Source: Micropterix aruncella
Taxonomy: Eukaryota; Arthropoda; Insecta; Lepidoptera; Micropterigidae
DNA length: 64,000 bases
Assembly: GCA_944548615.1 (NCBI GenBank)
Contig: OX155951.1
Location: 16,913,502-16,977,501, forward strand
Direction: 5' to 3'
The notes beneath the pieces are model-generated. The model made no database searches, was not told the DNA's origin, and worked only from the letters and a program-made list of their open reading frames with translations. A program made the position numbers and the translations under genes. The first letter of the stretch is position 1; each line of letters begins with the position of its first letter. Below, one piece after another: positions 1 to 11,245 of the stretch.

Positions 1-1030
1 CCATCCCACGACTCCTTTCAACGTATCTGGATGGGTTTAAATTTTTTCCATACTGTCCAGTTTTAAAAACATACCCAGATATTGGATATAACGACTAACG
101 GACTTTTGAAATTTCTCACTCGGTTGTCGAGCTGAGTTCCGTTGTTCCCCACCGGCCGCTAGTGCATTCATGTATATGTATGTGGGTGTTCCATCGACCG
201 ACAGATACTAAAGACTGTTGAATTTCTCACTCGCATGTCAAGTCTGAGTTTTGTTGTTCCGCGCCGGCCGCTAGTGCATGCATGTATGTGGGTTTTCATT
301 CGACGGACAGTTACTAAAAGCCGGCCGACGAGAAGGGATAATTTTCAATAACAAAGGCAAGAACACATAGAACGCCTATTGCAAACGCTAGCGGACTACT
401 ACCATTACGTTAGAGGTAAAATGCCCTTATTTGTAAAGTGTTCGATGCTACAGATGTTCGGCGCTTGTAGGCGTTTGTTGTGTTCATACTCAAATATTAG
501 AAAACAGGGGTTCAGACCATTTTTCAGAGACTAAATTTAATTTTTTGTTAGTGTATGGTCCATTTATTACTGAGGAGGGGAGTTAATCTGTAAAGTGTTG
601 TCACTGAGCACACCAATGCGCCCAGACATTCACCAGACTTATGTCAATCCTGTGTTTTTAAAAAAACTAGCCTCGTTAAAAGAACTTCTGCCTAGGCGTC
701 CAAAAGCTTATGGTGAAAAGGTTGGCTAGGCCAAAGGAGGCTGGGCAATGTAGTCGAGAAAGTTCTATCTATGCCAAAATTAAGGTTGGTAGCTTTAGAA
801 CTTGCCAAGATAATCGACGGGACATAATTATACTAAATTAAAATTAAAATAAAAATAATTGCATTTCAATCGTTCACACCGACTGAGGTCAAAGTAGAGC
901 TGCCAACCGAAGTACAACAAAACAAAACAAAAAAAAAAAATAAACCCTCGACGGTTGAGAGTGACATCGATATAAAATATAATCGACATAAAATATAATC
1001 GATAAATTGATATAAAAAAAAATAAACATC
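1..1030. other. Non-coding leader region before LINE ORF1
   Basis: I see no host gene here. The part just before the ORF1 start is A-rich, with a short repeat of a cgataaaatataat-like motif at about 967-1008. Some of this region is probably the 5' untranslated region of the retrotransposon that follows, but the 5' boundary cannot be placed because no target-site duplication matching the 3' flank was found. Confidence 0.5.
101..322. repeat. Two tandem ~112 bp units
   Basis: A segment beginning gact..ttgaa..tttctcactcg and containing accggccgctagtgcat recurs once, with starts at about 101 and 213. The copies are diverged by point changes and short indels. Since a LINE ORF1 begins 700 bp downstream, these could be promoter monomers of its 5' UTR; this is inference from position only. 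Confidence 0.7.
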
Positions 1031-2092
1031 ATGGCACCTATCCTAGTATGCAAAGGATGTAGTTTTGAAATAGTGGATATGTCAGACCTCATCAAGTGTA
1101 TCACTTGCAAAGCAACCTATCATATACATCATACCAAATGCACATTGATCAAAAAGGTTACAAAAGCTATCAAGTTTTCTTGGCAGTGTCAAAAATGTAA
1201 AGATGGTATCCCGATAGCTATTTCGCCATCTGTGAGCGCAACCAACCAATGCAGTAGTGATCCTGACATCGCAATTCGCCATAATACACCAACCTTGAAG
1301 CCATCAACTTACGCTACGGAAGACATCCTTACAAAGAAAATGAACGAGTTGAAAATGTCGATTGCGGGCATGTTAGAGGACAGATTCTTCGACATGCAAA
1401 GAAAGATAAAGGACCAAAATGACTCACTCCTAGAGTCAATTGAATTTATGAGCAATAAATACGATGAGTGCTGTAAGAAAATAGAAGCGATCCATAATGA
1501 CAACGAAGAATTGAAAAAAGAAAATCATCACCTAAATAAACGTATCGCCTATCTTGAAGAAAAATTTGACCAACTGGACCAACAGAAGTTAGAAAATGAT
1601 ATCGAAATACGTGGAATTCCGGAAACAGAGAACGAAAACCTACAAGATACTCTTGCGTTCATTGGAAAAACGATTAGTCACCAAATGGAGGGAGCAGGAA
1701 TACAGCTAATAACCAGGAAGAACGTAACAAATTACTCAAGAAAAAATCCTCGCTCTGTCGTCGTAAAATTCTTCAATAATCTACAACGTAATGCATTTCT
1801 TCGTTCAGCTATGCAATTTAACCGGAATTGTAAAAGTAACTTGGATAAATTAAACACGCATCACTTGAATCTAGCAGATGAGCCAAAACCAATCTTTATA
1901 TCAGAACATCTTACGCAAAAAGCTAAGTATTTATTAATGCAAGCAAAGAAATTTTCCAAAATCAATAAATTTCAATACTGTTGGGTTAAAAGTGGAAAAA
2001 TATTTCTTAAAAAACAGGAAAAATCCAAAGTATTCACAATTACAAGTGAGGATGTTTTGTCCAAGATTATCGCAATCAATGACAGTATATGA
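1031..2092 (+). CDS. LINE ORF1 protein: PHD-type zinc finger, coiled coil, FP-like domain
   Basis: An intact 353-residue frame. Residues about 7-58 hold Cys/His pairs spaced like a PHD finger (CKGC, CITC, an HIHH segment followed by C, then CQKC). Residues about 95-190 are rich in E, K and L in heptad-like order and should form a coiled coil. The C-terminal third (after IEIRGIPETENENLQ) resembles the L1-ORF1/baculovirus FP-like fold, ending in a Trp-containing WVKSGKIFLKKQ segment. Such ORF1 proteins bind element RNA and chaperone retrotransposition. The ATG at 1031 directly follows an A-rich leader. No frameshift is seen. Confidence 0.85.
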   Translation: MAPILVCKGCSFEIVDMSDLIKCITCKATYHIHHTKCTLIKKVTKAIKFSWQCQKCKDGIPIAISPSVSATNQCSSDPDIAIRHNTPTLKPSTYATEDILTKKMNELKMSIAGMLEDRFFDMQRKIKDQNDSLLESIEFMSNKYDECCKKIEAIHNDNEELKKENHHLNKRIAYLEEKFDQLDQQKLENDIEIRGIPETENENLQDTLAFIGKTISHQMEGAGIQLITRKNVTNYSRKNPRSVVVKFFNNLQRNAFLRSAMQFNRNCKSNLDKLNTHHLNLADEPKPIFISEHLTQKAKYLLMQAKKFSKINKFQYCWVKSGKIFLKKQEKSKVFTITSEDVLSKIIAINDSI

Positions 2093-2583
2093 GATAATTT
2101 TACTACTAAATTGTAATATATTACTATGGTCGCATACAAAAAACCAATCTAAAACTTATATACATACTGATATATTATGCTATTATATATTTATTTTATT
2201 TTATTTACTATTATTATTATTTATTATTTTATTTTATTTTATATACTATATGTATTATATATATTATACTACTCTACATATTATATATTTAATTATATAT
2301 AAACTGAACTATAACTGTCTTATTATAGCATTTAAAACGTATTTTATTTTATATATAAATAAATATATTGTAACCATTAATGCAACGTTTATTGCAATAT
2401 ACAGCGGAGACAATCTTTTTATTTTACTAATCCTTATCTATAACTATTGTGCAAATGCTACTTTACCCGCTATATATACCTTCCTCGTATTATTGCAACA
2501 TTTCAAGAGAGAATTATTTTATACTATTTTAGACCTAAAACAATACCAATGCCGTATTTATTTGCATTTACTTAATATCAAAA
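2093..2583 (+). other. AT-rich ORF1-ORF2 spacer of the LINE
   Basis: About 490 bp, mostly TATT/TTTA-type low-complexity sequence. An open frame crosses it only because it is AT-rich; its translation is Y/I/L-rich and has no recognisable domain. ORF2 begins at the ATG at 2584. Confidence 0.6.
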
Positions 2584-2746
2584 ATGAATGATTTGTATAA
2601 TTTTATAGACGAAAAATATATACCATGTGAAGAATTTGATAACTCCAATGAATGCAAAGATTACATAATGAGAGGGAAAAGCCTGAAGCTATTTTCGCTT
2701 AACATTCGTAGTGTCAATAAAAATTTTGATGACTGCCTTATACTGC

Positions 2747-2750
2747 TTAA
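2747..2750. other. TTAA target-site duplication, left copy
   Basis: TTAA at 2747-2750 precedes the terminal sequence GAGCCCCTATCAATTTCGC. The matching TTAA is at 7412-7415. The uninterrupted LINE frame requires just one copy. Confidence 0.9.
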
Positions 2751-3284
2751 GAGCCCCTATCAATTTCGCAATGTGAAAACCGAAAATACACACTTTTTCA
2801 GGACGAATTTTACAATACCCATAAGATATATCTGATATTTTTTAATTCACAGTTATACAACACCTATTTATCTAGTATGTCTACGAAATTTTATATTGAT
2901 AACAACTTCGTATAAATTAGGAAAAAAAATATACAAAAATGATTTTTTACATAAAGACGAAACACGAGGTTTTTCAATTCGTGTTTCTGCTAACTGGTAG
3001 CGAAAAACGTTCTGAAAAAAAAATGTGCGTACTAAGCATATAATATATTAGTAAGTCTACGATATATATTTTTTTTATTTATTCAATTAACACTAATAAA
3101 AAATGTGTTTTACTATGAATAAACCCAGTAAAATCGTGTGTAAAAACGTCGTCTACGCGTAAGAATATAATAAAAATAATTATAAGATATAAACATTTGA
3201 ATAATTGAGGCATTTACCCACCCAGTATTTTTATTTTTTTTATTTAATGTCTACATATTTCTCTGTAATAAATTATCGAAATCC

Positions 3285-3480
3285 ATGCTTACGCGCTGTT
3301 CATTCGCGTTAGTCCGTGCATTCGCGCCCGAGGGCTACAGGACGGTGGACGTGCGTTGCGTTGATTTCCGGAGCTCGCGATATTCTCGCGTCCTGAGCGC
3401 GAATACTCGCGCCCGGCCGAGCGCTTTTCGACAGTGGATATGAGTCGAGTGCTTGGTTTTGATACTGCGAGATTTGTTAG
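3285..3480. other. GC-rich segment inside the DNA transposon
   Basis: This stretch is rich in CG dinucleotides (gcgcgc, ctcgcg, cccggccgag) within otherwise AT-rich element sequence. It lies in the left part of the element, upstream of the transposase remnants, so it may be the old promoter region. No coding sequence was recognised. Confidence 0.35.
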
Positions 3481-4289
3481 GGGCTATCCATAAAATACGT
3501 CACGCTAAATTTTTGGCATTTTGACCCACTCCTCACCTTATCAGTATTTTTTATTGTAGATGTCAAAAAAATGTGTTTAATTTTTAGAAAATAGGTCAAA
3601 ACATTAAACTTTACTATCAGGGCAAGATTAAAGTTAAAAAAAAAGCTGAAAAAACACGAAAGGCGTCTGAATTTCGTAGGCAAATTGTTTTCAACTTCCT
3701 AACTATATTTAACTAATTTTTTTTTATAGTTCGTTACTTTCTTTAATCTATAAATACGGGTAAAAATGTTGTCCATCGCCAGCGTCGGCGTGGCAACGCT
3801 GCAAGCGTCATTGATACCTTTGGATCGTAAGCGAAAAAGAGTAGGGTTTTTGACTTAAAATAATTGTTCAAAAAAATTAAATTTCAAAAAATCTATAAAT
3901 ATATAATGTATATTTGCAAAGAATTAAATAACAAAAATAAGACATTGCCTGGATCGTCATCGATGGGTAAAAAAGATGGAGATATAAGGTATTTTTACTT
4001 GGTAATAATAACAGTAATTTATAATAATATCGCAAAGGTTCTATTAACGTCTTTAAGTTTCAGTGGAAAATTGTATATAACCATACACTGTGGAATATAA
4101 ACAGCGCACAGAACTTTAAGGGTTATTTCTACCCGTAACATTTTTTTTATTCGACAAAAAAAGTTAAAAAAAAAACAAATAAAATAAAAAAGTATGGCAC
4201 ATGAATAGTTTTGGATTATTTTGAGACTATATTTATTCGTATAAAAAAAAGCAATATTTTTACGACTTGATATGTTTATACTATTTTAG
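3481..4289. other. Non-coding stretch in the DNA transposon
   Basis: AT-rich, with only short open frames and no recognisable motif. A 78-codon frame at 3864-4100 is compositionally ordinary and was not assigned. Confidence 0.4.
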
Positions 4290-4640
4290 CATTTATTATT
4301 TATTAAAATTTTACGTGTATGTATGTGTATAGGCCATATTATTGTATAAATACAATTAGGTATATACTTACATTGTATTATTTATAGGTACACATTTTGT
4401 ATATTGATTATTATTAATCCTAAATCGTTCGTAGTTATTTTTTATAAAAATAAAACATTTTTACGTTAATTGTTACATAATTTGTTTTGCTTATTTTAAT
4501 TATTTACTCTGGCCCGCCTAGCATTCCCTAAATTTGCGTATTTAATTTTCCGAGTTACTCATAACATTGATAACAATGTGGCTAAATGTACAAAAAATAA
4601 ATGAATAAAGTATTTAAATAAAAAAAATACAAAAATCTAT
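4290..4640 (+). mobile_element. 5'-truncated LINE 3' UTR copy nested in the DNA transposon
   Basis: This block matches, in order, the 3' UTR of the surrounding LINE (about 10435-10830). Shared blocks include TTTAATTA.TTACTCTG, CCGCCTAG, TTTTCCGAGTTA, TAACATTGATAACAATG, GGCTAAATGTACAAAAAA and ATGAATAAAGTATT. It ends in an A-rich tail near 4635, as expected of a target-primed, 5'-truncated insertion of a related family member. It lacks an internal piece present in the outer copy (about 10677-10735). Confidence 0.8.
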
Positions 4641-4849
4641 TTAATGGATAGAATCACCTCTTGAAGTTTTTTGCGCAATTAAAATTCCACTGTGTATTGT
4701 TTGTATGTATTGAAGTGGAATCAGCTCAGTTTAAAATAAATAGACTATACCTACCTACTTACTGATATTATAAAAGTGTTATTCATTATTTGCCGTTCAC
4801 CATTGCCGATATTATTTGGATGTCAACTGAATCATCTCAAAACAATTGA

Positions 4850-6740
4850 AGAAAAACGACACGGTTTTTTCATCCAAGTGGATATTGCGTTGTTCTATCT
4901 GAGCAAGTACTTTTAACTAAACGCTTTCAACGAAGGAGAAAACGTAATGGACATAAATCATCCTGCTGTTTCTGGTACAATTATGACAGGATGTGGCCGA
5001 TCAAATCTTGAGGAATTTGCCAAAAATGAACAATAATATTTATTCTAAATGCCGTTAACCGCCAAACTTAGGATGAAAGAAGTAGCTGCTGAAGATGTTC
5101 TGGCTACAAAAAGAAACTCTATCAGGAACACCGAAGATACTAGTTACAGCAGATTGCGTTGTTTTATCTGAGCAAGTATTTTTAATTAAACGCTTTCAAC
5201 GAAGGAGAGAAAACGTAATGGACATAAATCATTTTGCTGTTTCTGGTACAATTATGACAGGATGTGGCCGATCAAATCTTAATGAATTTTTTAACAATGA
5301 ACAATAATATTTATTCTAAATGCCATAAAAATCTGCATGACTGGTGAAGTTAACCGCCAAACTTACAATGAAAGAAGCAGCTGCTGAAGGTGTTATGGCT
5401 ACAAAAAAAATCCATCAGGAACACCGAAGATACTAGTTACAGCAGATTCAAGTTGGTGTAAACGATCCTACCGCGCAAATTATTTATCGTTGGCAGGTGT
5501 AGGTGCCATACTAGGAGTTAACTCAGAAAAAGTGCTGCATATTGATGTAAAAAATAAGTACTGTGTAATATGTGTGCGTGTAATTAATAAAGAACAAAAG
5601 CCTTCTGAGCACCAATGCAATGCGAACCATAAAGGATCTTCCAACAAGTATGGAGCAAACGGCGAAAGTAGACGGCTTTAAGCAGTAGGTGGATGTCCAT
5701 AATTAGTATATTCTAAGCTGATAGCGGACGGCGATGCGAGTACATACAACAAATTTTTGGAAAGCCTAGCCTATCAAAATGTTACTGTCGAATAAATTGA
5801 ATGTAGCAATTATTTATTACGCAACTATAATGAAAAGAACTTGAATTTGACGAAAGATACATCGATGCCAATTGGTGAACGAAGACCGCTCAATAGTGAT
5901 CGACTCAAACGTCTACGGATATCCGTTAAATCGGCAGTTTGATACAGGAAAGCGCAAAATCTTCCCTTGGTAGACAGATAAATAGTCTACAAAACGACAT
6001 TTTAAACAGTCCGAAGCATATATTTGGAGAACACACAAATTTTGAAAACTATTTCTGCACAGCTGAAAAAAACTAGATCCAAGCAGTGTCCCCACAGTAA
6101 ACACTTTACTGCGGAAATTAAATTCCTCCAACTTCGCATATCATGCTCGAAGTCTCCTATACATTTAAACATCAACAGAGCTGGACAATTCAATGCTATC
6201 GTCGCAAAATTTATTGGAGGAAAACGCATTAATTTTGCTTTGAAAGATTCCTACAAACTAAGGTGTTACGTGGCAGTAGTGGTGTATAATACGGGAACAT
6301 TGATATATAAACTACATAAAACAATTTTCGATAAAAGCCCATCTACTAATGTGAAAAAAATTGAACAGCAGAAACTTATGCAGAATACTAGGACGAAGAC
6401 AACAAAGCAAAAATACGTCTTTTATTCAACGCTGATAGTAGTGACTACGGGGAAGCATGTCAAAAGCCAGACATGTCATCGGATGAGTATAAAATAGCCA
6501 TGGAGCTGTTTTTGGAAAATATGAAACAACAAATAAAGGACCGTCACGAAATTGAAAGAGATACGATATTACAAGCAGAAAGCGCTTTATGGCTGGAACT
6601 AAGAAGGAGTCTTTTAACAGCATCAAATTTCTCCAACACTTGCAAACGACGTGAAAATATTAGTTCAGCGCCTCTCGTAAAGAAGCGTGCTTGTTTTCAT
6701 TCAACATGTATTCTGGTTGTATTATATTTTGTTTTATAGT
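4850..6740 (+). pseudogene. Degenerate Mutator/Kolobok-type transposase with YqaJ-like region
   Basis: Broken frames on the + strand give AVSGTIMTGCGRSNLNEF (twice, from a tandem duplication), GVGAILGVNSEKVLHIDV followed by NKYCVICVR at about 5490-5585, a cysteine motif EHQCNAN, and at about 6570-6660 the segment ESALWLELRRSLLTASNF followed by CKRR, which resembles the start of YqaJ-like exonuclease domains seen in large insect transposon proteins. Stops and frameshifts separate the pieces. In life the protein would cut and join transposon ends. The assignment rests on motif memory. Confidence 0.6.
4885..5445 (+). repeat. Tandem duplication within the transposase remnant
   Basis: Unit 1 (about 4885-5150) and unit 2 (about 5154-5445) both run from ATTGCGTTGTT.TATCTGAGC through ATGACAGGATGTGGCCGATC to GATACTAGTTACAGCAGATT. 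Unit 2 carries an extra ~25 bp, and the copies differ by scattered substitutions, so the duplication is not recent. Confidence 0.85.
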
Positions 6741-6799
6741 TGCAACAATAACTTATAATACTATATACATACTTTGTAAATGCCAACCTCACTATTCGC

Positions 6800-7080
6800 T
6801 AGGTCATAAAAAAATATAACAGATTAATGGCGGTATTTTATATTTCTGATCTTACATTGTAAGGTCCCGGGTTCGATTCCCGACTGGGTCACCATTTTCC
6901 GTTGGGATCTAATTAACGGAATTGCATTTTCGATTCTGTCGATGGAATACAATAACAAGACACACACTTACAGACATGTTACACGCACACATACATATAA
7001 CACATCATAGTAGGGTTGGTTGTAAGAGATTGTCATATGACAATAAACCCGCCCATATTTTCACAATAAAGAGTATAAAC
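6800..7080 (+). mobile_element. tRNA-derived SINE-like copy
   Basis: A Pol III B-box-like motif GGTTCGATTCC (6870-6880) sits in a T-arm-like context ending gggtcacca, followed by an unrelated body and a tail GTTGGTTGTAAGAGATTG...ACAATAAACCCGCC...AATAAAGAG. A similar tail (GTTGGCTGTAAGAAATTG...CGATAAACCCGCC) occurs at about 43468-43512, so the family is dispersed. The A box is weak or lost. Confidence 0.6.
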
Positions 7081-7411
7081 AAGAAATGATAACCATAATA
7101 TGTGACGAAATTTTTATTTTCTATTATTATTATGTATGTCCAAACAAAAAATATTCAAACTTTTAATGAGAAATATATTTTTTTAGTAGGTAACAATTTA
7201 TCGAGTCACATATAATAACGTTGAGATGTTATACAACATATTTTTTACTAATTTTACATACTACTTGAGTGCTGATTATCGGTCGCGGATCAAGATTGTT
7301 TGTTGCCGCTGCGCCCGTATCTCTTCATTTGACTACGATAGTTCGAACGGTGACACCTGCGCTGCTCTGAAAATACCTAAACTAAGCGCGCGGCGAAATT
7401 GATAGGGACTC

Positions 7412-7415
7412 TTAA
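7412..7415. other. TTAA target-site duplication, right copy
   Basis: TTAA directly follows the right terminal repeat GCGAAATTGATAGGGACTC and is the partner of the TTAA at 2747-2750. Confidence 0.9.
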
Positions 7416-10242
7416 GCAGTTTGATTACCAATTTGACATTATTATTTTGACTGAATGCTGGATTAGTAACATCTATACCGCGAGAGTACTGCCAGGGTTT
7501 GACTCTTACCATACCAAAAATATAAGACTTCAGAATGATGGCGTTGTAATTTACCTGAAATCCGATCTAAAAGCTTTCGTTACAGAAAAGAAAATTGATG
7601 ATGCCAACTGCTTACATATGTTAATTGAGGACGATATCAATATATTTGCCATTTATAAAACACCAAGTAAAACCAATATTAATACCTTCGTTCAATCGCT
7701 AAACGGCTTGCTTTCGCAATACTCGAACGAACCCAATATAATACTAACGGGGGATATTAATATTAACATAATAAATAATCGACATCCACAGGCTGAAGAC
7801 TACCTCAATATGTTAACCCAAAATAGACTGAAAATCGCCATCGACAAAGCGACAAGAACAGATAGCGAACAATCTAGTTGTATAGACCACATAATGGTCA
7901 AATCAAGAATGCCAATTAAGTCATTTATCTATAAGACTACTATCACTGACCACTACGCGGTTGGACTATGTATCACGAAAAATATGAAAAAAATATCTCA
8001 GCGTATCCAGTCTAAAACCTTCACAGACAATAAGAAACTTTTAAACTTGTTTCGCGAGGCAACATGGGATAAAGTCTATGAAGCCAAGGACGTGAATAAA
8101 GCATCCGACCTCTTCCTAAAAATATTTTTGGATTGCATAAACAACGCCTCAACTGAAAAGAAAATTAATCTTTCTCGTTCACAAGCTAAAATCAATCCGT
8201 GGATAACGGACGGTCTATTATTCTGCATAAGAAAGCGAGACAAGCTCCACAAAGAAGTAAGAAGAAATCCTAATGATGTACAACTCCAAAGTTTTTATAA
8301 AAAATATAGAAATACCTGCAAAACAATCATTAAGAAAACCAAAGAGTCATATTATAGCGAAAAATTTAAGCAAGCAAATGGAGATATGAAGAAAACATGG
8401 GAGTTAATTAATGACATAGGACACACAAATAAGAATAAACCCTCAATCAAGGCACTAAAGGTTGGCAATAAAATAAAAAGCGTGGACAAGGATCTTCGAG
8501 AACTAACCAACTATGCCAACGAATATTTTGTGTCTGTTGGACAAAAACTTGCAAACTCCATTTTAGTGGATATGAAATATACTGAATCTGCTTTGACTAA
8601 CCAAATAAATACCTTTCCTAAAACTAAAAAGCAGTTTGCGCTGGGTCTTGTTAACACATCGGAAATTGCAAACACCATAAAAAATCTGAAAGATGATTCT
8701 TCATCCGGGTTAGATGGTATACGCACAAATCACTTCAAACTTGTAGCTGAGTTTATATCCGAACCTCTCGCATACTTAGTGAATTTAAGTTTCAAATCGG
8801 GCACCTTTCCCCAGTCACTTAAGACGTCAAAGGTTATACCAATATTTAAGAATGGAAACAAAGAAGATATTGGAAACTATCGACCGATATCTCTACAAAG
8901 TATAATTTCAAAAGTAATTGAAAAAATTGTAAAAAAGAGGCTTATCAAACACGTCGAGGATGAGGGGCCCCTTTCAACTAACCAATTCGGCTTCAGAGAA
9001 GGTCGAGGAACGCAAGATGCAATTAACGCTGTTACCCATATTAATAATTAACGCTGTTACACATATATATCAGTAAATATTGATAAGGGGAGAAAAGTCA
9101 TGGCAGCGTTCCTCGACCTGTCAAAAGCATTTGACACGGTGTCTCACCCGATTCTCTGTAAAAAACTGGAGAGCTTTGGAGTTAAAGGGGTATCCATGGA
9201 ATGGTTTAAAAGTTACTTAGATAACAAATCTCAGGTAACAGCAATAAATGGACAGATCAGTGATAAACTAAATATAAGATATGGCGTTCCACAAGGAAGT
9301 GTGCTTGGGCCACTCCTATTTTTAATATATATTAATGAATTATCTGAACTCCAACTCAATGCGAAAGTCATCTCATTCGCAGACGATACGGTCTTGTTAA
9401 CGGAAGCGACTAATTCGGCAGAAGTCACACTTAAATTACAAAATACTCTGGATACCGTTAGTGAGTGGCTAAATAAACATATTTTAACAATTAATTCGTC
9501 GAAAACCAAAATAATGAACTTTAGCCTAAGATCAGTTCATATCTCCAGCTTCTTAAAAATCCACTCTCACAATTGCCTTAAAGACTGCACATGCTCATGT
9601 GAACGACTAAGTGTCGTAGATAACATAAAATACCTTGGAATAAATGTGGATTCTAAGCTGAATTGGTCTAGCCACATAATTCAACTCTCTGATCGATTAC
9701 GGAAATTAATATATGTTTTTCGTGAACTGCGCAATGTACTATCTCGGAAAACAATTAAAATCACCTACATAGCTCTATGCCAAAGTCTTATGATTTATGG
9801 GATTGTAGGGTGGGGTGCTTGCACGAAACAGGCCTTGGATCCACTAATAAAGACGCAAAAACTGTTGTTACGGATTATTTATAGGAAACCTAATGACTAC
9901 CCGTCAGAGCGTCTTTTCAACGTGGCGAAAGTTCTGAACGTCAAGCAATTGTTTATTAAATATGTGATAATATTTTTTCATAAACACAAAGATAGACATG
10001 ATCAAAGTCAGCAAAACTGCAATACTCGGAGTTCACGGAAACAAAATTTCCTTATTCCTCGAGTACAAACAACATTTGCGCAACGACAATCTTTTTTCAT
10101 TGGTCCCAAATTATATAATGGCATAGAGGAAAAATGGAAACACTTAAAGAACAATCAAGAGTTTAAAGACAATATTAATAAATGGTTATTTGAATTAGGA
10201 AGGTTTAAATCTGAAAACTTGGTTTGTAAAGCGTATGTATAA

Positions 10243-10834
10243 CGGTTAATTTAAAAATATTATTGTATATTTATATAAATTATTATGTATATATTAATAG
10301 TATATCATATCATATTTTTATTTATTTTATTTCATATTTTTTAGCAGTGATTTTATAATTGTATTTATATATTTTATAAAATTATAAATATGTTTATACC
10401 ATATATCATTTATCATTTATTGATATCGTATTTACGTATATGTGTATTTGCCATATTGTATTACCTACAATGTATTATTCGTACAAATTTAGTGTTTGGA
10501 TTTGTATTATAATGTTATTTATTTATAATTATATATTATTCAATCTTAAAATAATAATTTTTAAAAAAACAATTAAGTACATTCATTTATTATAAAAATA
10601 AAAAGTTTTTTCAAGTTAATTAGGCTAATTGTTACATAAGTTGTATTACTTATTTTAATTACTCTGACCCGCCTAGATACGGGACAGTTTAGTCCTAGTT
10701 AGGTGGGCAATGAGCATTAGCTGCATTTCGGTGTTCAATTTTTCCGAGTTATTTATAACATTGATAACAATGGGGCTAAATGTACAAAAAAAAAATGAAT
10801 AAAGTATTAAAAAAAAAAAAAAAAAAAAAAAAAA
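10243..10834 (+). other. LINE 3' UTR and poly(A) tail
   Basis: The sequence after the ORF2 stop is AT-rich, then has CTGACCCGCCTAG, TTCCGAGTTATTTATAACA, a TGAATAAAG-type signal near 10796-10803 and 26 consecutive A (10809-10834). It is homologous to the nested fragment at 4290-4640. Confidence 0.85.
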
Positions 10835-10984
10835 TTAGACTGACAGACAGACACAATGATTTCTCACCCAATAGTATTGTTTGTATGCTTTGGTATGGAA
10901 CCATATAAATAAATTAAGAGGTGCCTAGCACTTTTGCCTGATTATTACCTGCGCAGCACATGTGTTATTTTGCTTATGTATATT

Positions 10985-11240
10985 CGCTTCTAATGTAGGG
11001 TGCGGAGTTATCGGGGCGTACAGCCGACATGCAGAGAGCCTTCATTATGCAGAATCATAACAGCGTGTGTACCGCTTGATTCACTTGCAAGGGCTCTGTT
11101 TACAGACCTGCGCACAATGACACTGCCATCCATTTATATAATGGAAGTAGTGCGGTATGTTCTCAGTAATCTCGCCGAATTTGAAGCGAACGGTGGTTAT
11201 CTCCACTACCCAATAAGGTTTCGAAGCATTCTACCTTCAT
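10985..11240 (+). pseudogene. LINE ORF2 C-terminal fragment (CR1-like)
   Basis: The frame encodes DSLARALFTDLRTMTLPSIY followed by IMEVVRYVLSN, which resembles the conserved segment downstream of RT in CR1-like LINEs (an LF..L.I.TLPS.YI pattern). No RT core precedes it, so it is an isolated remnant. Confidence 0.5.
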
Positions 11241-11245
11241 GAAGT

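Larger units (their letters stand above)
2751..7411 (+). mobile_element. TTAA-flanked DNA transposon, probably Kolobok-like, inactive
   Basis: The ends are inverted repeats of about 19 bp: GAGCCCCTATCAATTTCGC on the left and GCGAAATTGATAGGGACTC on the right, differing at one base, flanked by TTAA. TTAA duplications are known for piggyBac and Kolobok elements. The internal remnants (SGTIMTGCGRSNLNEF; GVNSEKVLHIDVKNKYC; ALWLELRRSLLTASNF) look like Mutator/Kolobok-type transposase with a YqaJ-like nuclease region rather than piggyBac DDE. Coding potential is destroyed by stops and a tandem duplication. It also contains a SINE-like copy and a LINE 3' end, so it has been resident for some time. 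Confidence 0.8.
2584..10242 (+). pseudogene. LINE ORF2 (endonuclease + reverse transcriptase), split by an insertion and one stop
   Basis: The first part (2584-2750) encodes the start of an APE-type endonuclease (SLNIRSVNK). The frame resumes at 7416 with IIILTECW, then ILTGDIN, SCIDHI and TDH, all expected endonuclease motifs. The RT follows: SGLDGIR, PIFKNGNK, NYRPISLQS, GFREGRGTQDA, LDLSKAFDT, YGVPQGSVLGP, FADDTVLL. Removing 2751-7411 plus one TTAA copy joins the two halves in frame. One in-frame stop at 9049-9051 lies in a small local duplication (9024-9067), and the same frame continues to 10242. There is no RNase H. EN nicks target DNA and RT copies the RNA, but this copy cannot make a full protein. 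Confidence 0.9.
860..10834 (+). mobile_element. Non-LTR (LINE) retrotransposon, CR1/Jockey group, interrupted by a DNA transposon
   Basis: The element has ORF1 (1031-2092), ORF2 (from 2584, resuming after the insertion at 7416 and ending 10242), a 3' UTR of about 565 bp and a run of 26 A at 10809-10834. ORF2 has an apurinic-type endonuclease followed by reverse transcriptase and no RNase H, as in CR1/Jockey-group elements; the exact clade is uncertain. Nearly complete frames suggest a fairly young insertion later disabled by an inserted transposon and by one stop codon at 9049-9051. The 5' limit given is approximate. It is sense relative to CWC25 and probably sits in a CWC25 intron. Confidence 0.85.

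Noticed and set aside
1992..2591. A second protein frame overlapping the ORF1 end
   Set aside because: It is a Y/I/L-rich by-product of AT-rich spacer sequence.
2751..7411. Calling the TTAA element piggyBac
   Set aside because: TTAA fits, but the internal motifs do not look like a piggyBac DDE transposase and do resemble Mutator/Kolobok-type proteins.
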